A stretch of 23,700 bases of DNA from an uncultured Candidatus Saccharibacteria bacterium (GTDB lineage Bacteria; Patescibacteriota; Saccharimonadia; Saccharimonadales; Saccharimonadaceae): contig CALGXX010000009.1 in the NCBI GenBank assembly GCA_937935245.1, forward strand, positions 1-23,700. Direction: 5' to 3'. How positions within the stretch are numbered: the stretch's first letter is position 1; the number at the start of each line of letters is the position of its first letter. Both the position numbers and the translations under genes were made by a program. Below, one piece after another: positions 7,625 to 15,430 of this stretch. Below the pieces are notes generated by a model, which saw only the letters and a list, made by a program, of their open reading frames with translations, did no database searches and was not told the DNA's origin.

Positions 7625-9370
7625 ATGCAGCGGCTTATTCGTTCAAGAACTGGTTGGTTGGCCATCGCTTTACTAGTAGTGATGGCGGCTTTTGTGTTGC
7701 GATTATTTCAATTGCAGATTTTGCAATATGGCAAATATACGGAATTAGCGCGGGCGAGTCAGCAACGTCAATTTGTCATTCCTGCGGAGCGCGGGAAAAT
7801 TTATATGATGGACGGAAAGACGCCAGTTCCTGTGGTGCTTAATCAGGCGGTCTATACGGTGATTGCGGATCCGCAGTCGATTGACGATAAAGAGCGGAGC
7901 CAGCTTGTTGATAGTTTGAGGGAAATTGCTGGTGGCGAAATGACGGAAAATGTATCTGAACGGCTCAATAATAAAAAGTCGCGCTATGAAGTTTTGGCAA
8001 AGAATATTACGAGGACTCAGGCGGAAAAATTGAAAAAGAAAAACTTTGCAGGCGTGTTGTATCAGCAAAGTTCTATTCGAAATTATCCTGAGGGCGAACT
8101 GGGCGCGCACGTGCTTGGATTTGTGAATGCGGCTGGCGAAGGTCAATATGGCGTCGAAGGCTCTTTGAATAAGCAGCTTAAGGGTCGTGATGGATTGTTG
8201 CAATCTGTAACTGACGTGAGGAATATACCTTTGACGGTTGGAAAAAATAATATGCGAATCGAGGCGAAATCTGGCGACAATTTGGCGCTGACGGTGGATA
8301 GGAATATTCAAAGCCAGACTGAATTGGCGTTGAAAAAAGGAGTCGAAGCAGCTGGCGCCACCGAGGGAAGTGTGATTGTTATGAATCCGAAAAACGGTCA
8401 AGTTTTGGCAATGGCGAATTATCCGACTTATAATCCGGCGGATTTTGCTAAGCAGAAAAACGGGTCGGTGTTTGTGGATAGCGCGTCGATGGTGCCGTTT
8501 GAACCGGGATCGATTATCAAGTCCTTTAGTTTCGCTACGGCAATTGACAAGGGCGTTATTACACCGTCCAGCACATATAATAATACCGATTGTATTAAAG
8601 TCGCTGACCGCACGATGTGTAATGTCTTGAGAGGTTTGGGCGGTCCAATGACGATTCAGGGGGCATTCAATAATTCGCTCAACGTTGGTACGATTACCGC
8701 GATTCGAAAATTAGGAAATGGCTCGCAGATTAATTTGCCGGCTCGTCAGACTTTGTATGAATATTATCACGATAAATTTGGTTTTGGCGCTAAAACTGGA
8801 ATTGAGCTGGGCGAGGCTTCGGGCTATATTTATCCGCCAGATAGCGCTGAAGGAAATGAGGTTCGTTATTCGGCTATGACCTACGGGCAAAGTATGAACT
8901 TGACTATGATTCAAGTCGCGGCTGGATTTTCGTCGTTAGTTAACGGTGGCCAATATTACAAGCCAACCATTCTCGTTGGTACAATTGACGAATCTGGCAA
9001 TCTGAAATCGTCGGAAAATAAAGTTATTCGCCAAACCGTAAGTGGCGGCACGTCATCGCAGATGCGAACAATGTTAACGACAGCGCGCCGATCTTTATTC
9101 TTGTCAAAGAGCGACAAGTCTGGTTATGAAATCGGCGGAAAAACTGGTACTTCTGAAACAGTGGTCAATGGTGCTTACACTCAAAAGGAAACGATTGCTA
9201 CATATATTGGTTATGGCGGTGGAAAAAATGGTGCCGAATATGTCATAATGGTACGTGTAGCGGCTCCGGGAAGAGGGATTAACTTACAGGGAAATCTCCA
9301 TGCCGGACCAATTTTTACAGATATATCCAATTGGATGATTGATTATATGAAAATAGCACCAAAGGAATAA
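7625..9370 (+). CDS. ftsI: Peptidoglycan transpeptidase FtsI (class B PBP, PBP2/3 type)
   Basis: FtsI cross-links septal peptidoglycan outside the membrane, paired with FtsW. Of 581 residues, 12-30 form the membrane anchor. The pedestal domain has AERGKIYMMDGK (about 54-65) and GQYGVEGSLNKQLKGRDG (about 173-190). The transpeptidase domain carries all three catalytic motifs: SxxK as S296-I-I-K299 (after PFEPG), SxN as S351-L-N353, and KTG as K506-T-G508 (GGKTGTSET). No PASTA repeats are seen at the C-terminus. It begins 21 bases after ftsL with a weak AGGATAAG site; a TATAAT at 7607-7612 may add a local promoter. mraY follows 2 bases later. Confidence 0.95.
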   Translation: MQRLIRSRTGWLAIALLVVMAAFVLRLFQLQILQYGKYTELARASQQRQFVIPAERGKIYMMDGKTPVPVVLNQAVYTVIADPQSIDDKERSQLVDSLREIAGGEMTENVSERLNNKKSRYEVLAKNITRTQAEKLKKKNFAGVLYQQSSIRNYPEGELGAHVLGFVNAAGEGQYGVEGSLNKQLKGRDGLLQSVTDVRNIPLTVGKNNMRIEAKSGDNLALTVDRNIQSQTELALKKGVEAAGATEGSVIVMNPKNGQVLAMANYPTYNPADFAKQKNGSVFVDSASMVPFEPGSIIKSFSFATAIDKGVITPSSTYNNTDCIKVADRTMCNVLRGLGGPMTIQGAFNNSLNVGTITAIRKLGNGSQINLPARQTLYEYYHDKFGFGAKTGIELGEASGYIYPPDSAEGNEVRYSAMTYGQSMNLTMIQVAAGFSSLVNGGQYYKPTILVGTIDESGNLKSSENKVIRQTVSGGTSSQMRTMLTTARRSLFLSKSDKSGYEIGGKTGTSETVVNGAYTQKETIATYIGYGGGKNGAEYVIMVRVAAPGRGINLQGNLHAGPIFTDISNWMIDYMKIAPKE

Positions 9371-9372
9371 AT

Positions 9373-10410
9373 ATGGGAATAGCTTTACAAACAATGACCA
9401 ACGAATTGACGCACGTATTTTTACTGAGCGTCGGCGCGTTTTTACTAGCGATGTTTTTAACGCCAATTTATACGTTTTTCGCTTATCGATATCGCTTCTG
9501 GAAGCGTCAAAGGTCGGAAAGCACTGATGGGAAAAAGCTGAAGGTTTTTGCCAAATTCCAAGCGGCAAAATTGCGGCGAAACATCCCGACGATGGCTGGA
9601 GTGATTGGCGTAATTTCAATCTTTGTGGTGACGATTTTCTTCAATTTAGACCGAGCGCAGACCTGGCTTCCTCTGGCGGCGTTGGTTGGTGGCGGAATTG
9701 TCGGGCTAATTGACGATATCATCAATCTGCGCGGTCTTGGTGGCGGCGCGGCTGGGCTTCGTAGTCCAGTGAAGTTTGCGCTGATCACGTTGATTGGCGT
9801 GGTGCTTGGTTGGTTTTTCTTTGCCAAACTGGGCGTGGCGAGTTTCCATGTGCCGTTTGTGGGTGAGGTGAATATTGGCTGGTTGATTGTTCCGCTATTT
9901 GCGTTTGCAGTGGTGGCTACTGGTAATGCTGTTAATATTTCTGACGGAATGGACGGTCTGGCGGGTGGACTGCTTGGTATTAGCTTTGGGGCGTTTGGCG
10001 TGATTGCTTTATTACAACAACATGTCATATTGGCGGGATTCTGCTTTACGGTTGTCGGTGTGCTTTTGAGCTATTTGTGGTTCAATATTTATCCAGCTCG
10101 ATTCTTTATGGGTGACGTTGGAAGTTTTGCTTATGGCGCGTGTTTGGGTGTTGTGGCAATGCTGACCGATTCGTTATTGTTACTTCCTGTGATTGGCTTA
10201 CTATTTGTAATTGAGGCGGGATCGAGCTTAACTCAAATCGTCAGCAAGAAGCTGTTTAAAAGAAAGATTTTCTTATCTGCGCCGATTCATCATCACTTGG
10301 AGGCGATTGGCTGGCCAGAAACTAAAGTGACGATGCGCTTTTGGGTTATTGGCTGCGTGATGGCGTTTATCGGCGTGATGCTGGCGCTTGCTGGAGGTCA
10401 TATTGCGTAA
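9373..10410 (+). CDS. mraY: Phospho-N-acetylmuramoyl-pentapeptide transferase MraY
   Basis: MraY moves phospho-MurNAc-pentapeptide from UDP to undecaprenyl phosphate at the inner face of the membrane, making lipid I. The 345-residue polytopic protein shows the family landmarks in order: RNIPTMAGV near 70, GLIDDIIN (Asp pair of the active site), NAVNISDGMDGLAGG, FMGDVGS, and the histidine-rich APIHHHLEAIGWPE. About ten hydrophobic segments are present. The start ATG lies 2 bases after ftsI with AAGGA upstream. Its end overlaps ftsW by 8 bases, showing translational coupling. Confidence 0.96.
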   Translation: MGIALQTMTNELTHVFLLSVGAFLLAMFLTPIYTFFAYRYRFWKRQRSESTDGKKLKVFAKFQAAKLRRNIPTMAGVIGVISIFVVTIFFNLDRAQTWLPLAALVGGGIVGLIDDIINLRGLGGGAAGLRSPVKFALITLIGVVLGWFFFAKLGVASFHVPFVGEVNIGWLIVPLFAFAVVATGNAVNISDGMDGLAGGLLGISFGAFGVIALLQQHVILAGFCFTVVGVLLSYLWFNIYPARFFMGDVGSFAYGACLGVVAMLTDSLLLLPVIGLLFVIEAGSSLTQIVSKKLFKRKIFLSAPIHHHLEAIGWPETKVTMRFWVIGCVMAFIGVMLALAGGHIA

Positions 10411-11695
10411 TTCGGTCGACAAAAATCGTCAATCTATCGCTCAGCCGGTTCGAAGTCATCGGCCGATGTACCAGATTGTGCTTTATATGGGGCTTTTGTT
10501 GCTACTTGGGCTGATTGTTATGTATGCGCTGGGGCCGCAACGCGCCAACGTGATGAATTATGCTTACGGCACGAATTATAGCGATACATATTTCTTTGGC
10601 AAGCAGTTGACGAGTGTGCTTATTGCTGTCGTGGCTTTTTCTGCGTTTTATTTTACGCCGTACAAATGGTTTACTGGCGAGAGATCAAAATACATTCTTT
10701 ACGCTGGATTTGCGCTATGCATTTTACTATTTCTCTCGGGTGCGGTACTTCATTTGTCGTTTGCGCAAGAAACCAACGGCGCGTATCGATGGTTTCAATT
10801 GGGCGTATTAGGAAGTTTCCAGCCGGCAGAATTGCTCAAATATGGCGTGCTATTGTTTTTGGCGGGATTTTTAGGGCGGCGGTCGCAACAGGGAAAATTG
10901 AACGACATCCAAGAAACTATCATTCCGCTGGGCATTATTTCCGGATTGTCGCTGCTGATGATTGTGTTTTTGCAAAAAGACTTGGGAACGGGAATTTCAT
11001 TGATAGCGATTATCTTATCAATGATTTTAGTGGCTGGAATTGATTGGAAGATTTTCAAGAAGATTCTGGCGATTGTTGCACTTTGTGGTTTGGTGATGAT
11101 TTTTACGTCGCCACACCGAATTGAGCGCGTGATGACTTTTGTGCAAGGCGATAGTCACAAAGGGACGAGCAGTCAGGAGAACAAGAATTATCACATTCAG
11201 CAGGCCAGGATTGCGATTGGTTCTGGCGGGCTTCTGGGGCTTGGAATTGGAAAAAGCGTTCAGGCGACAGGATATCTTCCAGAGGCGACTAACGACTCAA
11301 TTTTTGCCGTCATGGGAGAAACGTTTGGCTTTGTCGGTTTAATGGCTATATTGGCGCTGTTTACGGCGCTACTCTTGTCGATTTTGCACGTAGCCGCGAG
11401 GCTTCCAAACGTGACGTTGCGGCTAATTGTGGCGGGAATTTTTGGCTGGATTGCTTCTCACGTGATATTGAATATTGCTGCAATGACAGGGTTGGCGCCG
11501 CTTACTGGAATTCCATTGCCATTATTAAGTTATGGCGGTACAAGTATGTTGTTTATTGCGGCAGCACTCGGTTTAGTTTTCCAAATTTCCAAATATACGT
11601 CACATAAAGCATTAGAGGAGGGTGAAAGTGGCCAAGATCTTAGCGGTCGGCGGCGGCTCAGGCGGACACGTTACGCCAGTGGTAGCCGTATTTAG
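10403..11695 (+). CDS. ftsW: Septal peptidoglycan glycosyltransferase FtsW (SEDS family)
   Basis: FtsW polymerises lipid II at the division site together with FtsI. I chose TTG at 10403 because GGAGG (10393-10397) lies 5 bases upstream. An upstream in-frame TTG at 10388 lacks such a site. The product is 430 residues with about ten membrane segments. SEDS landmarks are NGAYRWFQLG, FQPAELLKYG, LQKDLGTG, GSGGLLGLGIGKS followed by LPEATNDSIFAVMGE, and TGIPLPLLSYGGTSML. The gene overlaps mraY by 8 bases and runs 68 bases into murG. Confidence 0.93.
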   Translation: MRNSVDKNRQSIAQPVRSHRPMYQIVLYMGLLLLLGLIVMYALGPQRANVMNYAYGTNYSDTYFFGKQLTSVLIAVVAFSAFYFTPYKWFTGERSKYILYAGFALCILLFLSGAVLHLSFAQETNGAYRWFQLGVLGSFQPAELLKYGVLLFLAGFLGRRSQQGKLNDIQETIIPLGIISGLSLLMIVFLQKDLGTGISLIAIILSMILVAGIDWKIFKKILAIVALCGLVMIFTSPHRIERVMTFVQGDSHKGTSSQENKNYHIQQARIAIGSGGLLGLGIGKSVQATGYLPEATNDSIFAVMGETFGFVGLMAILALFTALLLSILHVAARLPNVTLRLIVAGIFGWIASHVILNIAAMTGLAPLTGIPLPLLSYGGTSMLFIAAALGLVFQISKYTSHKALEEGESGQDLSGRRRLRRTRYASGSRI

Positions 11696-12791
11696 AGAAT
11701 TACAGAAAACTGGTGATCACGAGCTTCGTTTTTGGTGTGATAAAAAATTTGGCGCCAGCGCACGCGGGATTTTCGCTAAGTTCGATGAGAATATTCCAGT
11801 CGATTTGATTATTGCCGGAAAATTACGCCGATATCACGGAAAGAGCATCTCGTTTCATCTACATCCGTCAATTCTATTTCCAAATTTGCGCGACGGTTTT
11901 AAGGTGATGGTTGGATTTTTCCAGAGTTTGTTTAAGCTTATGAAGTGGCGCCCAGACGTTATTTTCATTAAGGGTGGATATGTTTGTCTGCCGGTTGGCT
12001 ATGCGGCTCGGCTATTAAGAATTCCGTTGGTTTTGCATGATTCTGACGCACATCCAGGTTTGACGAATCGCTTATTGAGTCCCTTTGCAAAAGCTATCGG
12101 CACGGGCGCGCCGCTTGAATATTACAATTATCCACCAGAAAAAGCTTCATATGTTGGCATTCCAGTTGCGCCAGAATTCCATCCGTATTCTGAGGCTGAG
12201 AGGAAAGAACTGAAGGAAAAATTGGGCTTTAACGTCAACAAGTCGCTGGTTGTTATCACTGGCGGTGGACTCGGAGCAGGCCGAATTAATTCCGCGATTG
12301 TAGCAATTAGGGAAAACCTGCTTGCTGAGGCTTCGGTGTTTTTGATATCGGGAAATCAGCAATATGAAGAAATTCTCAAACAAACCGACGAGCGGGAGGG
12401 CTGGCGGCTGCAGGCGTTTGTTCACAACGGAATGGCGGAAGTTTTGGCGGCGGCGGATATAGTTGTGACCAGGGCAGGGGCGACTACTCTTTTGGAATTG
12501 GCGGCGCTACATAAACCGACAATTATTATCCCTAATGGTCATTTGACGGGCGGGCATCAATTGAAAAACGCTAAAGTTTACCAGGACGCATTGGCGGCGT
12601 TGATAGTTTCCGAAGATGATCTGGATAAGGACAACCAAATCTTGGCACGAAAAATAATTGGCGTATTAAAATCTCAGAAAATTCTTAAAGGTCTGGGCGA
12701 TAACTTTGGTAAATTTGCTAAGCCAAACGCGGCTAAAGATATGGCGAAGATTATTCTTACTACGGTGCGAAGGCAGGGTAGGCGAAAGTGA
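11628..12791 (+). CDS. murG: UDP-GlcNAc:lipid I transferase MurG
   Basis: MurG adds GlcNAc to lipid I at the cytoplasmic membrane face, making lipid II. GTG at 11628 is the likely start, with AGGAGGG (11616-11622) 5 bases before it. GTG at 11622 would sit inside that site. Motifs: GGGSGGHVTPVVAV at the N-terminus (diphosphate loop), KGGYVCLPVGYAARLL, VLHDSDAHPGLTNRLL (usually LHEQN-x-x-G), ITGGGLGAGRINSAI, and VTRAGATTLLELAALHKPTI with HLTGGHQLKNA. At 387 residues it is about 30 longer than E. coli MurG. It overlaps ftsW by 68 bases. Confidence 0.94.
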   Translation: MAKILAVGGGSGGHVTPVVAVFRELQKTGDHELRFWCDKKFGASARGIFAKFDENIPVDLIIAGKLRRYHGKSISFHLHPSILFPNLRDGFKVMVGFFQSLFKLMKWRPDVIFIKGGYVCLPVGYAARLLRIPLVLHDSDAHPGLTNRLLSPFAKAIGTGAPLEYYNYPPEKASYVGIPVAPEFHPYSEAERKELKEKLGFNVNKSLVVITGGGLGAGRINSAIVAIRENLLAEASVFLISGNQQYEEILKQTDEREGWRLQAFVHNGMAEVLAAADIVVTRAGATTLLELAALHKPTIIIPNGHLTGGHQLKNAKVYQDALAALIVSEDDLDKDNQILARKIIGVLKSQKILKGLGDNFGKFAKPNAAKDMAKIILTTVRRQGRRK

Positions 12792-13702
12792 AATTCCCCT
12801 TCTCTAAGAAAAAATCGGACGAGAATCTAAGTCGTCGAGAAATCGCGGCGCGTCGTCGAACTGAGAATTACGATGATTTGCCCGCCCAATCGTATCGTCG
12901 GAACAGGACGCTTAATAGCCGCCAAACATCCTCTCCTTTGGAGACTTCTGAGAGACTCGAGACGCACGAATTGGTGAAGAAACGCCGTCGTGTAATGCGG
13001 AAAATGTTTGCGACTACAGTAAGTTTGCTTGTTGTGATATTCCTTTTGTTCCAATTGACAATCAATATTTCAATCCAAACTCCCGACGCAAAAAGTTCCA
13101 GTAACGCTAATAAATACGTGGGCGTTCTTAATGAATATTACAGCGCCCATCCAGCGGAGAGGTTCCGGTTTTTCCTTAATAATAATGACCTCAAGCAGTT
13201 CTTTTTACAGAAAGCTCCTGAGGTGAAAAACATTCGCGTGGAGGGAGATTTTCTGGCGCGATCAGCTGTTAAGCTGACGTTTAGGCAGCCGGTGGCTCAG
13301 TGGTCTTCCGGAGATAAGATTTATTTTGTTGATGATAGCGGCGTTACTTTTGAGCAGAATTATTTTGCCGCGCCTACGGTTGCTGTTCGTGATGAGAGTG
13401 GTCTGCCAACCAGAGGCGGCCAAGAAGTTATCAATCGTCAATTCTTGAGTTTCCTTGGTCAAGCTGTGTCTGAATTTTCGCAACATAAAATGAATGTTTC
13501 AGAGGTTATTCTGCCGGCTAATACTGTACGCCAAGTCTGGTTTAAGGTCGAGGGCAGGGAGACCCAGATTCGTATGACGGTAGATAGGTCTGCTCAAGCT
13601 CAGGTTAAACAGGCGATAGCTACTTTGAGTTATTTGGATAATAATGGCGCGAAGCCAGGGCATATAGACGTCAGGGTAGATCAGAGGTCGTTCTATAAGT
13701 AG
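12788..13702 (+). CDS. ftsQ: Cell division protein FtsQ/DivIB
   Basis: FtsQ/DivIB is a bitopic divisome protein that links early and late components. The GTG start overlaps the murG stop (GTGA). The 304-residue product has a long, very basic cytoplasmic N-terminus (RREIAARRR, KKRRRVMRK), one membrane segment at about 74-95, and an extracytoplasmic POTRA-like domain (FRFFLNNNDLKQFFLQKAPEV) with VEGDFLARSAVKLTFRQPVAQW. A beta-rich FtsQ-type region ends at YLDNNGAKPGHIDVRVDQR. The C-terminal 'IDVR' strand pattern is typical. It is the last dcw gene here; the phage region follows. Confidence 0.88.
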   Translation: MKFPFSKKKSDENLSRREIAARRRTENYDDLPAQSYRRNRTLNSRQTSSPLETSERLETHELVKKRRRVMRKMFATTVSLLVVIFLLFQLTINISIQTPDAKSSSNANKYVGVLNEYYSAHPAERFRFFLNNNDLKQFFLQKAPEVKNIRVEGDFLARSAVKLTFRQPVAQWSSGDKIYFVDDSGVTFEQNYFAAPTVAVRDESGLPTRGGQEVINRQFLSFLGQAVSEFSQHKMNVSEVILPANTVRQVWFKVEGRETQIRMTVDRSAQAQVKQAIATLSYLDNNGAKPGHIDVRVDQRSFYK

Positions 13703-14151
13703 GGTGATCAACTTCTCTTCTGGATAGAGTAAGTTCTCTTTTTGTTCTATTTCTGTATGGCGTAGAAAATATATATAACAATATAAAAATATGCAAAAGT
13801 CAAATAATCGCAAAATGATAAGCTAGGGGAGTAGGGCAATAAAAATATAAAAATGTCAAATAATATAAAATGCATTGTGGAAAACTTAACGAGCTTACGA
13901 CGCGGATACTCAGAGTTTATATTGATGTAAAAATATCAATGTAGCACTCCAGTATGTGTAGTGCTGGAACTAAAAAAAATATTTTTTAAGTTCGTATTTT
14001 GTTGGTGTATATTTTTATAAAAGACGGTATGTTTTATGAGGTTGTATATAATAGAGAATCCCCTAGCCGAATTACCAGAAAAAGTTCGTTTTATAAGGTG
14101 TTAGCTAATATATATAGACATATGTATATTCATCTTTGTGTGGTATTTATT
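13703..14151. other. AT-rich intergenic region upstream of the phage
   Basis: No credible gene is found. It contains two hairpins in tandem, ATTGAT/ATCAAT (13921-13926, 13935-13940) and AGCACT/AGTGCT (13943-13948, 13960-13965), followed by an A8-T6 palindrome (about 13972-13987) that may end the dcw transcript. AGTTCGTATTTTGTT (13989-14003) recurs on the far side of the phage. A consensus TATAAT is at 14046-14051, but no gene follows it directly. Confidence 0.5.
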
Positions 14152-14179
14152 ATTGCGTAAAAGGTACATTGTGCGACAT
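14152..14179 (+). repeat. dif-like XerC/XerD recombination site, left phage boundary
   Basis: Two 11-base arms, ATTGCGTAAAA (14152-14162) and TTGTGCGACAT (14169-14179), flank the 6-base centre GGTACA. Against the E. coli dif site, 7 of 11 positions match in each arm and 4 of 6 in the centre; the arms are imperfect inverted repeats of each other. The stretch 14162-14181 is repeated exactly at 19253-19272. This looks like a host chromosome-dimer-resolution site used as a phage attachment site. Confidence 0.6.
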
Positions 14180-14193
14180 TATAATTAGGTCAT

Positions 14194-14217
14194 AAACACG
14201 ATTACTCTATCGTGTTT
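14194..14217. repeat. Perfect hairpin next to the left att site
   Basis: AAACACGAT pairs with ATCGTGTTT around a 6-base loop. A version with one mismatch lies at exactly the same distance from the right att repeat (19285-19308). It may be part of the attachment region or of the promoter/leader of the first phage gene. Confidence 0.6.
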
Positions 14218-14256
14218 AATCAATCAATAAATAACCAATGAAAGGTTTTAATTATA

Positions 14257-14514
14257 ATGTCTGAACAATCTGACAAACAAAATATCAACGCGACTGCCCT
14301 TGTCGATAATTTCAATATCATTCTCGGCAAGTCCAAAAAAACTGGCAACGATTATCTCGTCGGCTCTTTATTTATTAAGTCGCCGATTTCTGAAACTCCG
14401 ATTCGTCTGAATCTCGATTATATCGATGATAACACCCGTGAACTTCTTAAAATGGCTATTAAGAAGTTTAACGTTCAAGCTCAAAATGACTTCAAGGAAG
14501 GAATTAACGACTAG
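14257..14514 (+). CDS. Putative phage single-stranded DNA-binding protein (pV-like)
   Basis: The 85-residue soluble protein has no membrane segment. It combines alternating hydrophobic strands (ALVDNFNIILGKSKKTGNDY, LVGSLFIKSP) with a charged C-terminal helix. I do not recognise the sequence. The call as the gene V-type ssDNA-binding protein, which coats the viral strand before assembly, rests on position: once the phage is circularised it is the first plus-strand gene after Rep, and small membrane-protein genes follow, as in M13 and relatives. AAAGG lies 11 bases before the ATG. A different regulatory role cannot be ruled out. Confidence 0.55.
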   Translation: MSEQSDKQNINATALVDNFNIILGKSKKTGNDYLVGSLFIKSPISETPIRLNLDYIDDNTRELLKMAIKKFNVQAQNDFKEGIND

Positions 14515-14531
14515 TTCGTTTTTTGTTCGAT

Positions 14532-14663
14532 ATGAGACTAGCTGACGCAATAGCACAAGTTTTGATCTCGTCCGCTCCCCTGCTGATGACTCTTATTGTG
14601 CTATTCGTCATTTTTAGTTGGATTCGCGTTCTAATTGATAACATGAGCGGAAGAGGTCTATAA
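14532..14663 (+). CDS. 43-residue phage membrane protein (pVII/pIX-like)
   Basis: The product begins MRLADAIAQVL and has one strongly hydrophobic segment (about 12-35, with LLMTLIVLFVIFSWI), ending SGRGL. Its size and topology match filamentous-phage end-cap proteins. Its stop codon overlaps the start of the next gene by one base (TAATG), supporting translational coupling. No homology is recognised; role inferred from position and size. Confidence 0.6.
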   Translation: MRLADAIAQVLISSAPLLMTLIVLFVIFSWIRVLIDNMSGRGL

Positions 14664-14851
14664 TGCTGAATCCGCTCGTTTATTCACGACCGCAACTTCT
14701 AGCATTTTCCGATCATGAATTGCTAGTTCTTCAGTACGAACTACTACTTGCGGTTAGTTCCCTACTATTTGCAATCATTGGAGTTTTTTTCCTCGCGCTT
14801 TTTCTTCGCTGGTTGCTCCCTAGATATTGGTACAAGAATAATTTAACTTAA
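14663..14851 (+). CDS. 62-residue phage membrane protein (pVII/pIX-like)
   Basis: One long hydrophobic segment (about 22-51, LLLAVSSLLFAIIGVFFLALFLRWL) is followed by a short basic tail (RYWYKNN). It overlaps the previous stop by one base, with AAGAGG (14651-14656) 6 bases upstream as ribosome-binding site. It probably forms part of the virion tip or assembly apparatus. Not recognised by sequence. Confidence 0.65.
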   Translation: MLNPLVYSRPQLLAFSDHELLVLQYELLLAVSSLLFAIIGVFFLALFLRWLLPRYWYKNNLT

Positions 14852-14866
14852 GGAGGAATTAATCGC

Positions 14867-14953
14867 ATGTTGTGGTTCTTATTAGGAGTATTAATCGGTC
14901 ATTACGTCTTAAACGACATTAAAAGGATTTTTAAGAGGAGTCTTGGAGAATGA
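14867..14953 (+). CDS. 28-residue phage micro-protein
   Basis: Reads MLWFLLGVLIGHYVLNDI then a basic tail with FKRSLGE. The hydrophobic N-terminal half could insert in the membrane. AGGAGG (14851-14856) is a near-perfect Shine-Dalgarno sequence, 10 bases upstream. The stop overlaps the next start as ATGA. These translation signals make it likely to be real despite its size. It resembles tiny coat-tip proteins of filamentous phages only in size and hydrophobicity. Confidence 0.55.
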   Translation: MLWFLLGVLIGHYVLNDIKRIFKRSLGE

Positions 14954-15330
14954 CAAGCGATCAACTACAAGCAATTTCAAAAGCGTTCTCAGTTTCGCAT
15001 TTATTAGATATATTTACACAATTAGCCCCGTTTATTCTTAGCGTTGTGGCTATTTTGCTTGGAGTTTCGATTGTCTCGACTCTTCTCAAGCAACTCAAGA
15101 ATCATCTAGCATTGAAGAAGTTTGAACAAGAAGAACAAGAACGATATGACGATGAAGCGTATGTTATTGATCTCGAGCATACAATCGATCAGGGTATGAA
15201 TGATGATACAGGTTTTGAACCTGAGGAGGCAGAGTGGCGTACGTTAGAAGCGAATGAAGAGTATAAACGGGAGACGGGAGAATACTATGTCAACCCGCAA
15301 GAGATTAAAGATCACTACGCCATTCGGTAA
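14950..15330 (+). CDS. Phage membrane protein with acidic C-terminal domain
   Basis: The 126-residue product has a membrane segment at about 26-48 (LAPFILSVVAILLGVSIVSTLL), then a basic stretch (KQLKNHLALKK) and a very acidic tail (QEEQERYDDEAY onward). The ATG overlaps the preceding stop, with TCTTGGAG directly upstream. I do not recognise it. Given its site between end-cap-like genes and the pIII-like gene, it may be an assembly or structural protein. The acidic tail could contact the basic ATPase, but that is speculation. Confidence 0.7.
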   Translation: MTSDQLQAISKAFSVSHLLDIFTQLAPFILSVVAILLGVSIVSTLLKQLKNHLALKKFEQEEQERYDDEAYVIDLEHTIDQGMNDDTGFEPEEAEWRTLEANEEYKRETGEYYVNPQEIKDHYAIR

Positions 15331-15430
15331 AGCTGAGTATTTAGGAATACTCGGGTTGACATGTGATTACGATGATATTGGAATATACATGATGGATACT
15401 GGGGAGTATAAGGTGTTATGGGAAAGATAA
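15287..15430 (+). CDS. 47-residue small phage protein
   Basis: The ATG at 15287 has GGGAG about 7 bases upstream. The frame runs past the end of the preceding gene and overlaps the next gene start by 13 bases. The peptide is soluble: MSTRKRLKITTPFGKAEYLG first, then an acidic stretch with CDYDDIGIYMMDTGEY. It fills the 87-base gap between two phage genes, which otherwise would be unusual in so dense a genome. No homology is recognised. Confidence 0.45.
   Translation: MSTRKRLKITTPFGKAEYLGILGLTCDYDDIGIYMMDTGEYKVLWER

Noticed and set aside
7745..8401. Long minus-strand frame opposite ftsI (218 codons)
   Set aside because: Shadow of ftsI; composition is basic and unlike a real protein, and no start signal is present.
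13853..13930. 25-codon frame left of the phage
   Set aside because: No ribosome site and it sits in AT-rich repeats.
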